Source: Saprospiraceae bacterium
GTDB lineage: Bacteria > Bacteroidota > Bacteroidia > Chitinophagales > Saprospiraceae
Assembly (NCBI GenBank): GCA_017995875.1
Contig: JAGOIB010000082.1
Location: 1-8,651 of the forward strand
Direction of reading: 5' to 3'
Length of the DNA: 8,651 nucleotides
Positions 1 to 7,097 of the stretch are shown in pieces. How positions within the stretch are numbered: the first letter of the stretch is position 1; every line of letters starts with the position of its first letter. The position numbers and the translations under genes were made by a program. The notes beneath the pieces are model-generated. The model made no database searches. It was not told where the DNA came from and worked only from the letters and a program-made list of their open reading frames with translations.

Positions 1-1100
1 ATCACCGGCATGATGAGCATCATCACTTCTTCATGTTCTATTTGTTCGTCAGGATAAATGAGGACTGGCTTGCTTGGCACTGACATCGTCATGTGAATTT
101 CTTCCTGGCTTAATGCATTGAGAAGCTCGATAAAAAAGCGTGCATTGAAAGCGATATCCATTGGATCACCTTCGTATTCACAACTGAGTTGCTCGCTCGC
201 TTCGTTGGAGAAGTCAAGATCTTTGGTGGTGATGGTAAGACTATTGTCTGCCAAACCGAAAAATACCTGGTTGGTCGTACGATTGGCAAAAATATTGATG
301 CGTCGTAGTGCACCAAGCAGATGCGTTCGGCTTACATACAACACATTCTTATTGTTGACAGGAATTACTGCATTGAAATCAGGAAATGCCTGATTGATCA
401 ACCTGCAGATGACTTCAGTGTCCGCAAACCTGAAGAATGCATGTGATTTATTGTACTTAAGAAAGACACTACCTTCTGATGGAGTAGCTCCCTTCAAAAG
501 GGACATTGCTTTTTTAGGAACGACAAATGATCCAGTCTGTTCTGTTGAAGTACCGAGAGCATGATAGCGTACCAGTTTGTGACCATCACTGGCGACAAAA
601 CTTATTTTATTAAAATCCACCACAACATTGACACCCGTCATGGCAGGACGCATTTCATCTGATGTAGTAGCGAAAATGGTATAGTTGATACCGCTCAACA
701 ATCGCTCTACAGGTATTTCAATTTCGTTGTCTGATGACGTTGGCAGCACAGGAAAATCATCCGGTGGATCGACAGCCATCTTGTACATACCGGTTTCTGT
801 GGTCAGTACCAGTGATCGCTGCTCCAGATCTGCTTCGAAAGTTACTTGTTGGTTTGGAAGGGCCTTGAGTGTTTCCATCAGGATTTTGGCAGGAATGGCC
901 ACGGATCCGTTTTCTTTGCTTTCGACCGCCATCCGGGTAGAAATACTCGTCTCGAGATTGGTCGCCGTAAGGGTCATGGTTCCCTTCTTGATTTCGACCA
1001 GAAAATCTTCGGTAATGGCAAGCACAGGATTGGTGTGGATGGCCCCTGCTACAATATTGAGATGCTTTAATAAATCACCTGATGAGACTTTAAATTCCAT
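1..1100 (-). CDS. dnaN: DNA polymerase III subunit beta (sliding clamp), C-terminal end cut by the window
   Basis: DnaN dimerises into the ring that encircles DNA and tethers the replicative polymerase and repair proteins in the cytoplasm. Reading the minus strand from the ATG at 1100 gives 366 codons without a stop. The protein begins MEFKVSSGDLLKHL and shows the three repeated clamp domains in order, at roughly residues 1-120, 128-245 and 250-366. Family landmarks are ASDGHKLVRYH (about 170-180), the counterpart of the usual ATDGHRL; RLINQAFPDFNAVIP (233-247); and the terminal MMLIMPV, which matches the conserved end that forms the partner-peptide cleft. Clamps are about 370 residues long, so only a few residues and the stop lie beyond position 1. 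No Shine-Dalgarno precedes the ATG and the leader is A-rich, as is usual in Bacteroidota. The gene diverges from the M16 gene and is not beside dnaA or recF within this window. Identification is very secure. Confidence 0.97.
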   Translation of the reverse strand, partial: MEFKVSSGDLLKHLNIVAGAIHTNPVLAITEDFLVEIKKGTMTLTATNLETSISTRMAVESKENGSVAIPAKILMETLKALPNQQVTFEADLEQRSLVLTTETGMYKMAVDPPDDFPVLPTSSDNEIEIPVERLLSGINYTIFATTSDEMRPAMTGVNVVVDFNKISFVASDGHKLVRYHALGTSTEQTGSFVVPKKAMSLLKGATPSEGSVFLKYNKSHAFFRFADTEVICRLINQAFPDFNAVIPVNNKNVLYVSRTHLLGALRRINIFANRTTNQVFFGLADNSLTITTKDLDFSNEASEQLSCEYEGDPMDIAFNARFFIELLNALSQEEIHMTMSVPSKPVLIYPDEQIEHEEVMMLIMPV

Positions 1101-1159
1101 GTATTTGGTTTGTTTTATATGATGCCTGGTAATTGACTTAGAAGAAAGTCCAGAAACAG

Positions 1160-1193
1160 CAAAGTTAACAGGACTGTGCAGAATTACATCAAA
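1160..1193 (-). promoter_or_regulatory. Candidate Bacteroidota-type promoter of dnaN
   Basis: On the minus strand, TAACTTTG (plus-strand positions 1160-1167) matches the Bacteroidota primary-sigma -7 consensus TAnnTTTG exactly. A TTTG that could serve as the -33 element lies at 1190-1193, 22 bases upstream, which is at the long end of accepted spacing. Transcription would start near 1155 and leave a leader of about 55 bases before the dnaN ATG at 1100. The putative -33 element sits inside one arm of the 52-bp palindrome. The match is by eye only, and the -33 half is weak because TTTG is common by chance. Confidence 0.4.
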
Positions 1194-1235
1194 AGGTAGG
1201 GGTTCAAAATTTTGAACCCCTACCTTTTGATGTAA
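1184..1235. repeat. Perfect 52-bp palindrome (two 26-bp arms, no spacer)
   Basis: Every base from 1184 to 1209 pairs with its counterpart from 1235 down to 1210, with the centre at CAAAA/TTTTG. The arms read TTACATCAAAAGGTAGGGG followed by TTCAAAA, and then the reverse complement. Pairing stops abruptly on both outer sides (A1183 faces A1236). No T-tract follows either arm, and the element lies between divergent genes, so a classical intrinsic terminator is a poor fit. A dispersed palindromic element (REP- or MITE-like), a cruciform-forming site or a binding site for a dimeric protein are the alternatives. The structure is seen directly; its function is unknown. Confidence 0.95.
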
Positions 1236-1312
1236 AAATCATGAATTTGATTCCGTTTTCAAGTTCTGCCAGCCAGAATAGCATGAAATACTGCTTTAAG
1301 GTGGTTTGTGCT

Positions 1313-1320
1313 TACTTTTG
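1313..1320 (+). promoter_or_regulatory. Possible -7 element just before the M16 start codon
   Basis: TACTTTTG fits the TAnnTTTG consensus and ends six bases before the ATG at 1327. If it is used, transcription would begin within a few bases of the start codon and make a leaderless or nearly leaderless mRNA. I find no convincing -33 TTTG at the usual distance, so this may be chance. Confidence 0.2.
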
Positions 1321-1326
1321 TCGGCT

Positions 1327-2601
1327 ATGGCTCAGTCAGTTGAAGCACCTCCTATTAAGGCAATTACAGAACTCCATCTTCCGGAGTATGAATCCATGGT
1401 TTTACCTAACGGAATGCAATTGTATGCACTAAAGGGGGGGTCTGAGCCTGTCATGAAAATGGAGTTAGTGTTCAGAGCCGGTGCGAGCTATGAATCCAAA
1501 TCAGGTGTTGCTGAATTTATGGCAGGGTTGATGTCCGAAGGCACCAGGAGTATGTCTTCCGTTGAGCTCGCTGAAAAAATAGAATCACTTGGTGCTTCTG
1601 TTTTTACAAGAGGTGGCGTGGATACTGTAAGGGTTAGGTTGCTAACACTCACCAGGTACTTTCCTGATCTTATCGGGGTCGTCCATGAAGTGATCAATGC
1701 ACCTGCCTTTGATGCCAATGAGCTCAAGGTGTATGCCAACAATAAAGTGGAGCGTCTTCAAATAGATCTCAAAAAGAACGAAATTCTCGCCTATCGCCAC
1801 CTCACTGAGGTTATTTTTGGTCGTTCTCATCCGTATGGCAAAAATGTATTTCCTGAGGATTTTCTTGCTATTCAGGCAGAAGACCTCAGAAACCATCATA
1901 GCCACCACATCATTCCACAAAAAGGGATGGTGCTGGTATCAGGTTCTTTTGGGGAAAAGGAAATAGACCTTATTCATCAGACTATTGGCCAATGGAATCC
2001 CAATCAAACTAATGGCACCCTGCTGAAAACACCCGTGACAACTGACGAACAGGCAGGGTATCATGAATATGAAGGTCCGCAAAGCCATCAGGCGGCTATC
2101 CGCATTGGCCGCAGGCTATTTCCTCAATCACATCCAGATTTCAATGGACTTTTTGTGCTCAATACCATTCTGGGAGGATATTTTGGGAGCAGGCTGATGA
2201 CCGAAATACGTGAAAACCAAGGCCTGACTTATGGTATTTATTCAAGTGTAGATTCTTTCGCGACCGATGGGTGTTTCTATATCAGTACAGAGACGGCAAC
2301 GGACAACACACATAAAGTCATTGAGGCTATAAAACAGGAAGTCAGGAAGCTGCAGACCATGTTGATATCGGACGATGAACTGGATATGGCCCGAAACTAC
2401 CTCATGGGGCACCTTATGACCCAGATTGACGGGCCCTTTTCAACCCTGGATTTTATCAAATCCTTGAAAATCGAGTTCCTGGAAGATAGCTCATTTAAGG
2501 GGATGGTGGATACCATCCAACAGATCACCCCGGAGCGGTTGCGAGACCTTGCTATCACCTACCTGGACCTGGATAAATGGGCTACGATTGTAGTAAAATA
2601 G
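1327..2601 (+). CDS. M16B peptidase-family protein lacking the zinc-binding motif (probable non-catalytic subunit)
   Basis: The product is 424 residues, the size of one M16B subunit (two M16 domains, about 1-215 and 216-424). Such subunits pair as an active and an inactive chain, as in mitochondrial processing peptidase. Active chains carry HxxEH in a GxAHFLEH context. Here the same place reads GVAEFMAGLMSEGT (60-73), so both histidines and the glutamate are replaced (E63, A66, G67) and zinc hydrolysis is not expected. The rest of the fold is preserved: HPYG (168-171) and the second-domain signature LGGYFGSRLMTEIREN, then QGLTYGIYS (282-306). No signal peptide is apparent, so it is probably cytoplasmic. 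ATG 1327 is preferred. An in-frame TTG at 1306 would add MCLLLSA, but the N-terminus from MAQSVEAPPIK resembles the start of related proteins. No active partner gene lies beside it. The family call is firm; the role and partner are unknown. Confidence 0.9.
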   Translation: MAQSVEAPPIKAITELHLPEYESMVLPNGMQLYALKGGSEPVMKMELVFRAGASYESKSGVAEFMAGLMSEGTRSMSSVELAEKIESLGASVFTRGGVDTVRVRLLTLTRYFPDLIGVVHEVINAPAFDANELKVYANNKVERLQIDLKKNEILAYRHLTEVIFGRSHPYGKNVFPEDFLAIQAEDLRNHHSHHIIPQKGMVLVSGSFGEKEIDLIHQTIGQWNPNQTNGTLLKTPVTTDEQAGYHEYEGPQSHQAAIRIGRRLFPQSHPDFNGLFVLNTILGGYFGSRLMTEIRENQGLTYGIYSSVDSFATDGCFYISTETATDNTHKVIEAIKQEVRKLQTMLISDDELDMARNYLMGHLMTQIDGPFSTLDFIKSLKIEFLEDSSFKGMVDTIQQITPERLRDLAITYLDLDKWATIVVK

Positions 2602-2797
2602 GCGCTCAGTCTGTAAGAATCCATTATAAAAGCCCTGAAATTTCCTTTATTTTGGAAAAAAACGGTTTCTTTGTATCCCTTTTGGAAACAGCGCGGAATC
2701 GACCCATGCGAATACACCGGCATTAAAGGAGGAAAATCAACATTAACTAATTTGCTTTTGAGCACCAATAGCCGGACAGGCAAGTCATTTTAGGGTC
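2602..2797. other. Intergenic gap before mreB, no gene seen
   Basis: These 196 bases contain no convincing ORF, RNA gene or strong terminator hairpin. TTTG-containing stretches around 2650-2685 and 2750-2760 could belong to a promoter for the mreB operon, but none gives a full TAnnTTTG with a well-spaced -33 TTTG. A strong Shine-Dalgarno-like AAAGGAGG at 2725-2732 is not followed by a usable start codon. The mreB promoter probably lies here, because the preceding M16 gene is functionally unrelated, but I cannot place it. Confidence 0.5.
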
Positions 2798-3829
2798 ATG
2801 AAATTATTCAGTCTTTTTGTACAGGAAATTGCCATAGATCTGGGGACAGCCAACACGCTGATTATCCAGGATGGGAATATTGTCATTGATGAGCCTTCTA
2901 TCATTGCTATTGATACCCGTACCGGCCAGACGATCGCTGTAGGCACACGTGCCATGCAGATGCACGAAAAAACCCACCAGTTTATCAAGACCATCAGACC
3001 TCTGAAAGACGGTGTGATTGCCGACTTCCAGGCTGCTGAAAACATGATCGAGGGAATGATCAATATGATCGGAACCAAACGGAGATTTTTCACCCACCTT
3101 AAAATGGTGGTTTGCATACCAAGCGGTATTACGGAAGTTGAAAAACGAGCTGTTTTTGATTCTGCAGATCACGTTGACTCCAAAGAGACTTTTCTGATTT
3201 TTGAACCCATGGCTGCCGCACTTGGTATCGGACTGGATGTCGAAGAGCCTGTAGGCAATATGATCATTGATATCGGAGGAGGTACTACGGAAATCGCAGT
3301 AATAGCCCTTTCAGGTATTGTGACTGACCAGAGTATCCGTACAGCCGGCGATGAGTTTACACAAAACATCGTTGACTATCTCAAACGCAATCAAAACATA
3401 CTGATCGGTGAGCGTACAGCAGAACAGATCAAGATACATGTGGGCTCTGCGCTTAAACAACTGGATAATGCCCCACCTGATTTTGCGGTCAATGGGCGCG
3501 ACCTGATTACAGGTATTCCAAGGCAGATCACCATCAACTACGCTGAAGTAGCAGAAGCCCTTGACGAGTCTGTCAATGCCATTGAAGAAGCGATCTTAAA
3601 GGCATTGGAGAATACACCGCCAGAACTTGCTTCCGACATCTACAAGACGGGTTTGTACCTGACCGGTGGCGGTGCATTGCTGAGAGGATTGGATAAACGG
3701 ATTTCAAGGATTACCAAACTCCCCGTCCATATTGCGGATGAACCTTTGCGCGCAGTTGTTCGCGGCACAGGCATCGCTTTGAAAAACACAGATCGTTTTT
3801 CTTTCCTGATTGACAGGAAGCGGGTATAA
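2798..3829 (+). CDS. mreB: Rod shape-determining protein MreB (bacterial actin)
   Basis: MreB polymerises with ATP into membrane-bound antiparallel filaments that orient the cell-wall elongation complex. The product is 343 residues, the normal length. The actin-fold nucleotide sites are all visible: phosphate-1 loop IAIDLGTANTLI (11-22), the conserved VVCIPSGITEVEKRAV (104-119), FEPMAAALGIGLDVEEPVGN (135-154) with the catalytic-type glutamate E136, phosphate-2 loop IDIGGGTTEIAVI (157-169), and the adenosine loop LTGGGALLRGLDKRI (288-302). The common IEEPMAAA is IFEPMAAA here. The N-terminus MKLFSLFVQE is short and hydrophobic and may contact the membrane. The ATG at 2798 is preceded by no Shine-Dalgarno. 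The gene heads the mreBCD-mrdA cluster, and mreC starts 47 bases after its stop. Confidence 0.98.
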   Translation: MKLFSLFVQEIAIDLGTANTLIIQDGNIVIDEPSIIAIDTRTGQTIAVGTRAMQMHEKTHQFIKTIRPLKDGVIADFQAAENMIEGMINMIGTKRRFFTHLKMVVCIPSGITEVEKRAVFDSADHVDSKETFLIFEPMAAALGIGLDVEEPVGNMIIDIGGGTTEIAVIALSGIVTDQSIRTAGDEFTQNIVDYLKRNQNILIGERTAEQIKIHVGSALKQLDNAPPDFAVNGRDLITGIPRQITINYAEVAEALDESVNAIEEAILKALENTPPELASDIYKTGLYLTGGGALLRGLDKRISRITKLPVHIADEPLRAVVRGTGIALKNTDRFSFLIDRKRV

Positions 3830-3855
3830 TGCCCTCCGATAAAGTCTCTCCTTAG
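3829..3855 (+). other. Eight-codon mini-ORF overlapping the mreB stop, in frame with mreC
   Basis: The mreB stop forms TAATG (3827-3831). The ATG at 3829 opens eight codons (MPSDKVSP) closed by TAG at 3853-3855, 21 bases before the mreC ATG and in the same frame as mreC. Two other junctions in this window (mreD-mrdA and folA-DUF2851) use exactly this TAATG overlap as a real start. It may be a leftover or decayed mreC start, a coupling mini-ORF that hands ribosomes to mreC, or chance. No peptide function is implied. Confidence 0.3.
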
Positions 3856-3876
3856 ACCTATCTTCGTCCTGGTACA

Positions 3877-4689
3877 ATGAACAACCTTCTTCAGTTTGTC
3901 ATCAGGTATTCTGCCTTTCTGTTGTTTCTACTGCTTGAAGTAGTAGCGCTCATTCTTGTCGTGCGGTACAATGAAAATCAACAATCCATTTTTGCCAATT
4001 CGTCTTCCATTCTTTCCGGCAAATTATACAAGCTGGCAGATGATGCAGTTCACTACAATCATCTTCAGGTAACGGTTGACAGCTTATCAGCCTACAATGC
4101 CAAGCTTGAAGAAAGAATCTTTAACCTTGAGCGTAGCATACAGAAGCTGATCCCGGCGGACAAGCCACTTGACAGTTGTATCCTCGAGCCCTTCAAAATA
4201 ATTGATGCCCAGGTCATCAACAATTCTATCAACCAACGCAATAATCATTTTACGATTGACCGGGGATCCAGGGACAGCATTCGCGCCGGTATGGGGGTCA
4301 TCAGCCCGCATGGTATTGCAGGCATCATAGACCAGGTAGGTGAAAATTATTCAGTGGCCATTTCGGTGCTTCACAGTGCTGCCCGTATCAGTGCCGCTAT
4401 AAAGCGAAATGAATATTTTGGTTCGCTGGTATGGAAAGAAGTTGATCCGGGACATATGATTCTGGAGGCGATACCAAGACAAGCGGATATTCTTGTGGGT
4501 GATACGATTATAACCAGTGGTTTCTCCTTTATTTATCCCAAAGGTATTTTTATCGGTACTGTAGAACGGTTCTGGACGGAAGGAGGGAGTAATTATTATA
4601 CCATAGAAGTCCGGTTGCATGAGGATATAGCACGGCTCAACAGGGTCTACGTGATTGATTTTACTGAAAATGAACTGACGACAGAATGA
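3877..4689 (+). CDS. mreC: Rod shape-determining protein MreC
   Basis: MreC is the periplasmic scaffold of the elongasome, which contacts PBP2 and activates synthesis. The 270-residue product has a short cytoplasmic start, one membrane helix (about 11-29, LLFLLLEVVALILVV), a periplasmic coiled-coil helix (about 60-92), and the two beta-barrel domains of the family. Typical MreC motifs are FTIDRGSRDSIRAGMGVISP (125-144), HGIAGIIDQVGENYSVAISV (145-164) and GDTIITSGFSFIYPKGIFIG (208-227). The start at 3877 fits the usual MreC N-terminus of the phylum, with the hydrophobic segment beginning about ten residues in. The last codons overlap the mreD start in an ATGA junction (4686-4689), indicating translational coupling. 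Confidence 0.97.
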   Translation: MNNLLQFVIRYSAFLLFLLLEVVALILVVRYNENQQSIFANSSSILSGKLYKLADDAVHYNHLQVTVDSLSAYNAKLEERIFNLERSIQKLIPADKPLDSCILEPFKIIDAQVINNSINQRNNHFTIDRGSRDSIRAGMGVISPHGIAGIIDQVGENYSVAISVLHSAARISAAIKRNEYFGSLVWKEVDPGHMILEAIPRQADILVGDTIITSGFSFIYPKGIFIGTVERFWTEGGSNYYTIEVRLHEDIARLNRVYVIDFTENELTTE

Positions 4690-5210
4690 ACACTGTATCG
4701 ATCAAGCATATTATCAGAGCGGTGCTCATTTTGCTGGTGCAAGTCCTGGTGTTAAAACGCATCGGTCTTGGCAGTTCATGGATATGGATGCATGGAAATA
4801 TTTTTATCTACCCTGTCATCGTTCTACTACTGCCTTTCAGGCTGTCACGTCATTATGTGATCGTGATTGGTTTTCTGCTTGGGCTCCTGATCGATATGTT
4901 TTACGATACTATTGGTGTACATGCTTTTGCTTTGACAGCTACCGCGTATGCGAGGGGCTTGCTGCTTTCATACCTGGAACCAAGAGGTGGATACCAGCTT
5001 TCGATGAGCCCCACACAATATTCAATGGGACTCAACTGGTTGATGACCTACACATCCTTATCCCTGGTCATTCACATTTTTTTGTTTTTCACTGCAGAGA
5101 TTTTCACTTTCGTTTATATAGGACAGATCCTGTTGAATACCCTGGTTACTTTTTTTCTGAGCATGGCTGTGATCATGGTGTATCATATGCTTTTTAATCC
5201 AAAGACATAA
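4686..5210 (+). CDS. mreD: Rod shape-determining protein MreD
   Basis: MreD is the integral inner-membrane member of the Mre complex. The product is 174 residues, almost entirely hydrophobic, with five or six probable membrane helices (about 8-24, 38-52, 56-75, 77-96, 118-140 and 145-168). The stretch IGFLLGLLIDMFYDTIGVHA (61-80) followed by FALTATAYARGLLLSYLEPR is the most characteristic MreD segment, with the conserved GLLxDxxxxxxxGxxA pattern. The start overlaps the mreC stop (ATGA) and the stop overlaps the mrdA start (TAATG), so translation of the three genes is likely coupled. The family diverges quickly in sequence, but position, length and topology make the call safe. Confidence 0.95.
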   Translation: MNTVSIKHIIRAVLILLVQVLVLKRIGLGSSWIWMHGNIFIYPVIVLLLPFRLSRHYVIVIGFLLGLLIDMFYDTIGVHAFALTATAYARGLLLSYLEPRGGYQLSMSPTQYSMGLNWLMTYTSLSLVIHIFLFFTAEIFTFVYIGQILLNTLVTFFLSMAVIMVYHMLFNPKT

Positions 5211-7063
5211 TGCTCAAGGATCGTCAGACAAACCGGACATTGTGGATTCAGCGGGTCATTATAGGCGCAGCACTGATACTTATCTTTCAGACAGGCTGGT
5301 TGCAACTGGTAGACCCAACGTATGGTCAAAAAGCAGACCGAACGACCCTGGTACGACGGACTTTGTATCCGGGACGAGGCCTCATCATGGACCGCACGGG
5401 ACACCTGATGGTGCACAACATTCCGGTATATGATCTCAAAGTGATTTACAATCAAGTACCAAAGAATATAGATACCAACCTTCTCTGCAAGTTGCTTGAT
5501 ATCGATAAGGCATCCTATAAAGAAAGGATGGAAAAAGACTGGAAATCCCAACGTTATTCCAAGTCTGTTCCATTTGATTTCATGGAACATATCCCTGCGG
5601 ATAAATTTCAATATGTTCAGGAATATCTACATCTCTTTCCGGGCTTCTATGGTGAACTTCGAAGTGCCCGTGGATATTTCGAAAATCATAGTGCACATGT
5701 ACTCGGCTATATGTCCGAAGTAGATCAAAAAAAGATAGATGAGTCCGATGGCATATATTCACTCGGTGATTTTTGTGGGTCAACAGGTGTAGAAAGTTTT
5801 TATGAAGCAAGCCTGAGGGGTTCGAAAGGATCTTCCTATGTACTAAAGGATAATCTGGGCCGTGAAATCGAAAGTCTTGATCAGGGACGTCACGATTCAT
5901 TAGCTGTTTCCGGGGACAACCTTATCCTGACTTTAGATCATATCCTTCAGGAATACGGGCAACAATTATTGCAAAATAAAAGAGGAAGCATTGTGGCTAT
6001 CGAACCATCTACCGGTGAAATCCTGGCCATGGTGAGTTCGCCAGGCTATGATCCAAACGAATTGTCCATTTCACGATCAAGAGGAGTGGCGTTTACAACC
6101 TTACAAAGTGACACCTTAAAACCGCTTTTTGACCGCTCGGTCATGGCGATGTATCCTCCAGGATCTATCTTCAAACCCATTCTCGCACTGGCTGCAATGC
6201 AGGAAGGCGTGCTGGATGAAAACAGGACCATTACCTGCAATGGCGCCTATTATTCGGGAGGCTTAAAAAGAGGATGTCACAATCATCCTTCTGCACACAA
6301 TGTAGCTGCTGCGATTCAGTATTCATGCAACACTTATTTTTTCACGGTATATAAGGAAGTCATTGATATCTCGGGATATACCATACCGGAAATAGGGATG
6401 CGTAAACTCAACGGAATGCTTTCGGAGTTTGGGTTAGGACACAAAATCAGCATTGATGTGCCGGGTGAAAAATCAGGCAATCTTCCCGGGCCCAGTTATT
6501 TCGATCAGGTCTATGGTTCCGGTAAATGGAGATCACCTTATATCTTATCCATGGGTATTGGTCAGGGCGAGCTTCAGCTGACCACATTACAAATGGCGCA
6601 TGCAGCAGCTATTATTGCTAATGAAGGAACATACACGGATCCACATATTCTAAAATCCAGAGTCCCTGCCGGAGAACCTCCTCATGCAGAGTTTTATCCA
6701 AGGCGCAGGGTGTCTATTGACTACAGGCATTTTGAACCTGTCATAGAGGGCATGAGTGGTGCGGTAAGGGCAGGCACTGCGACACTCGCCTACATTCCGG
6801 ACATAGAAGTGTGTGGTAAAACGGGTACTTCTGAAAATCCACATGGAGAGGATCACTCCGTATTCTTTGGATTTGCACCAAGAGACCAACCGAAAATAGC
6901 TATCGCTGTATATATCGAAAATGCGGGCTGGGGCGGAAGCTTTGCAACACCTGTCGGAGGGCTCATCATTGAAAAATATCTTCGGGGAGAAATTTCAGAA
7001 GGCCGTAAATGGATTGAGACGAGGATGTTGGAAGCGGACTTGATCCATAAACCGAAGAGTTAA
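5210..7063 (+). CDS. mrdA: Penicillin-binding protein 2 (elongation-specific peptidoglycan D,D-transpeptidase)
   Basis: PBP2 cross-links new peptidoglycan during side-wall growth, working with RodA and MreC. The 617-residue product is of normal length: one N-terminal membrane anchor (about 15-33), a dimerisation/pedestal domain with the landmark YPGRGLIMDRTGHLMVHNIP (53-72), and a C-terminal transpeptidase domain. The active-site set is complete: SxxK as S319-I-F-K322 in MYPPGSIFKPILAL, SxN as S372-C-N374 in QYSCNTYF, and KTG at 537-539 in CGKTGTSENP. Conserved family blocks GSIVAIEPSTGEILAMVSSP (259-278) and SMGIGQGELQLTTLQMA (447-463) are present. A Cys/His-rich segment (C343, C356, H357, H359, C373) surrounds the SxN motif. 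The start overlaps the mreD stop by one base. No rodA follows. Confidence 0.98.
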   Translation: MLKDRQTNRTLWIQRVIIGAALILIFQTGWLQLVDPTYGQKADRTTLVRRTLYPGRGLIMDRTGHLMVHNIPVYDLKVIYNQVPKNIDTNLLCKLLDIDKASYKERMEKDWKSQRYSKSVPFDFMEHIPADKFQYVQEYLHLFPGFYGELRSARGYFENHSAHVLGYMSEVDQKKIDESDGIYSLGDFCGSTGVESFYEASLRGSKGSSYVLKDNLGREIESLDQGRHDSLAVSGDNLILTLDHILQEYGQQLLQNKRGSIVAIEPSTGEILAMVSSPGYDPNELSISRSRGVAFTTLQSDTLKPLFDRSVMAMYPPGSIFKPILALAAMQEGVLDENRTITCNGAYYSGGLKRGCHNHPSAHNVAAAIQYSCNTYFFTVYKEVIDISGYTIPEIGMRKLNGMLSEFGLGHKISIDVPGEKSGNLPGPSYFDQVYGSGKWRSPYILSMGIGQGELQLTTLQMAHAAAIIANEGTYTDPHILKSRVPAGEPPHAEFYPRRRVSIDYRHFEPVIEGMSGAVRAGTATLAYIPDIEVCGKTGTSENPHGEDHSVFFGFAPRDQPKIAIAVYIENAGWGGSFATPVGGLIIEKYLRGEISEGRKWIETRMLEADLIHKPKS

Positions 7064-7094
7064 GTTAGCAGTGAGTAGTTAGCAGTGAGTAGTT
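7064..7094. repeat. Tandem direct repeat, 14-bp unit, two copies plus three bases
   Basis: GTTAGCAGTGAGTA occurs at 7064-7077 and again, identical, at 7078-7091, followed by GTT. It begins on the base after the mrdA stop codon, so it does not alter the PBP2 protein. It is seen directly; I know no function for it. Confidence 0.9.
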
Positions 7095-7097
7095 TTT

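Noticed and set aside
685..1122. Plus-strand ORF of 145 codons inside dnaN
   Set aside because: It is antisense to a well-conserved clamp gene, is low in complexity (Ser/Val rich) and resembles no family.
1184..1235. Intrinsic transcription terminator
   Set aside because: No T-tract follows either arm, and both flanking genes point away from it, so no transcript should need to end there.
1306..1326. TTG start for the M16 protein giving an MCLLLSA extension, possibly a signal peptide
   Set aside because: It lacks a basic N-region and a long enough hydrophobic core. It starts at a rare codon, and a candidate -7 element (1313-1320) overlaps it.
2641..2690. Terminator hairpin after the M16 gene (TTTCC/GGAAA repeats)
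   Set aside because: Only five base pairs, with an A-rich rather than T-rich tail on the coding strand; too weak to call.
4778..5197. Plus-strand ORF of 139 codons inside mreD
   Set aside because: It is a frame-shifted shadow of mreD, rich in His, Phe and Cys with no family features, whereas the mreD frame fits length, topology and coupling.
5183..5611. Minus-strand ORF of 142 codons over the start of mrdA
   Set aside because: It is antisense to a conserved PBP2 frame and has no recognisable domain.
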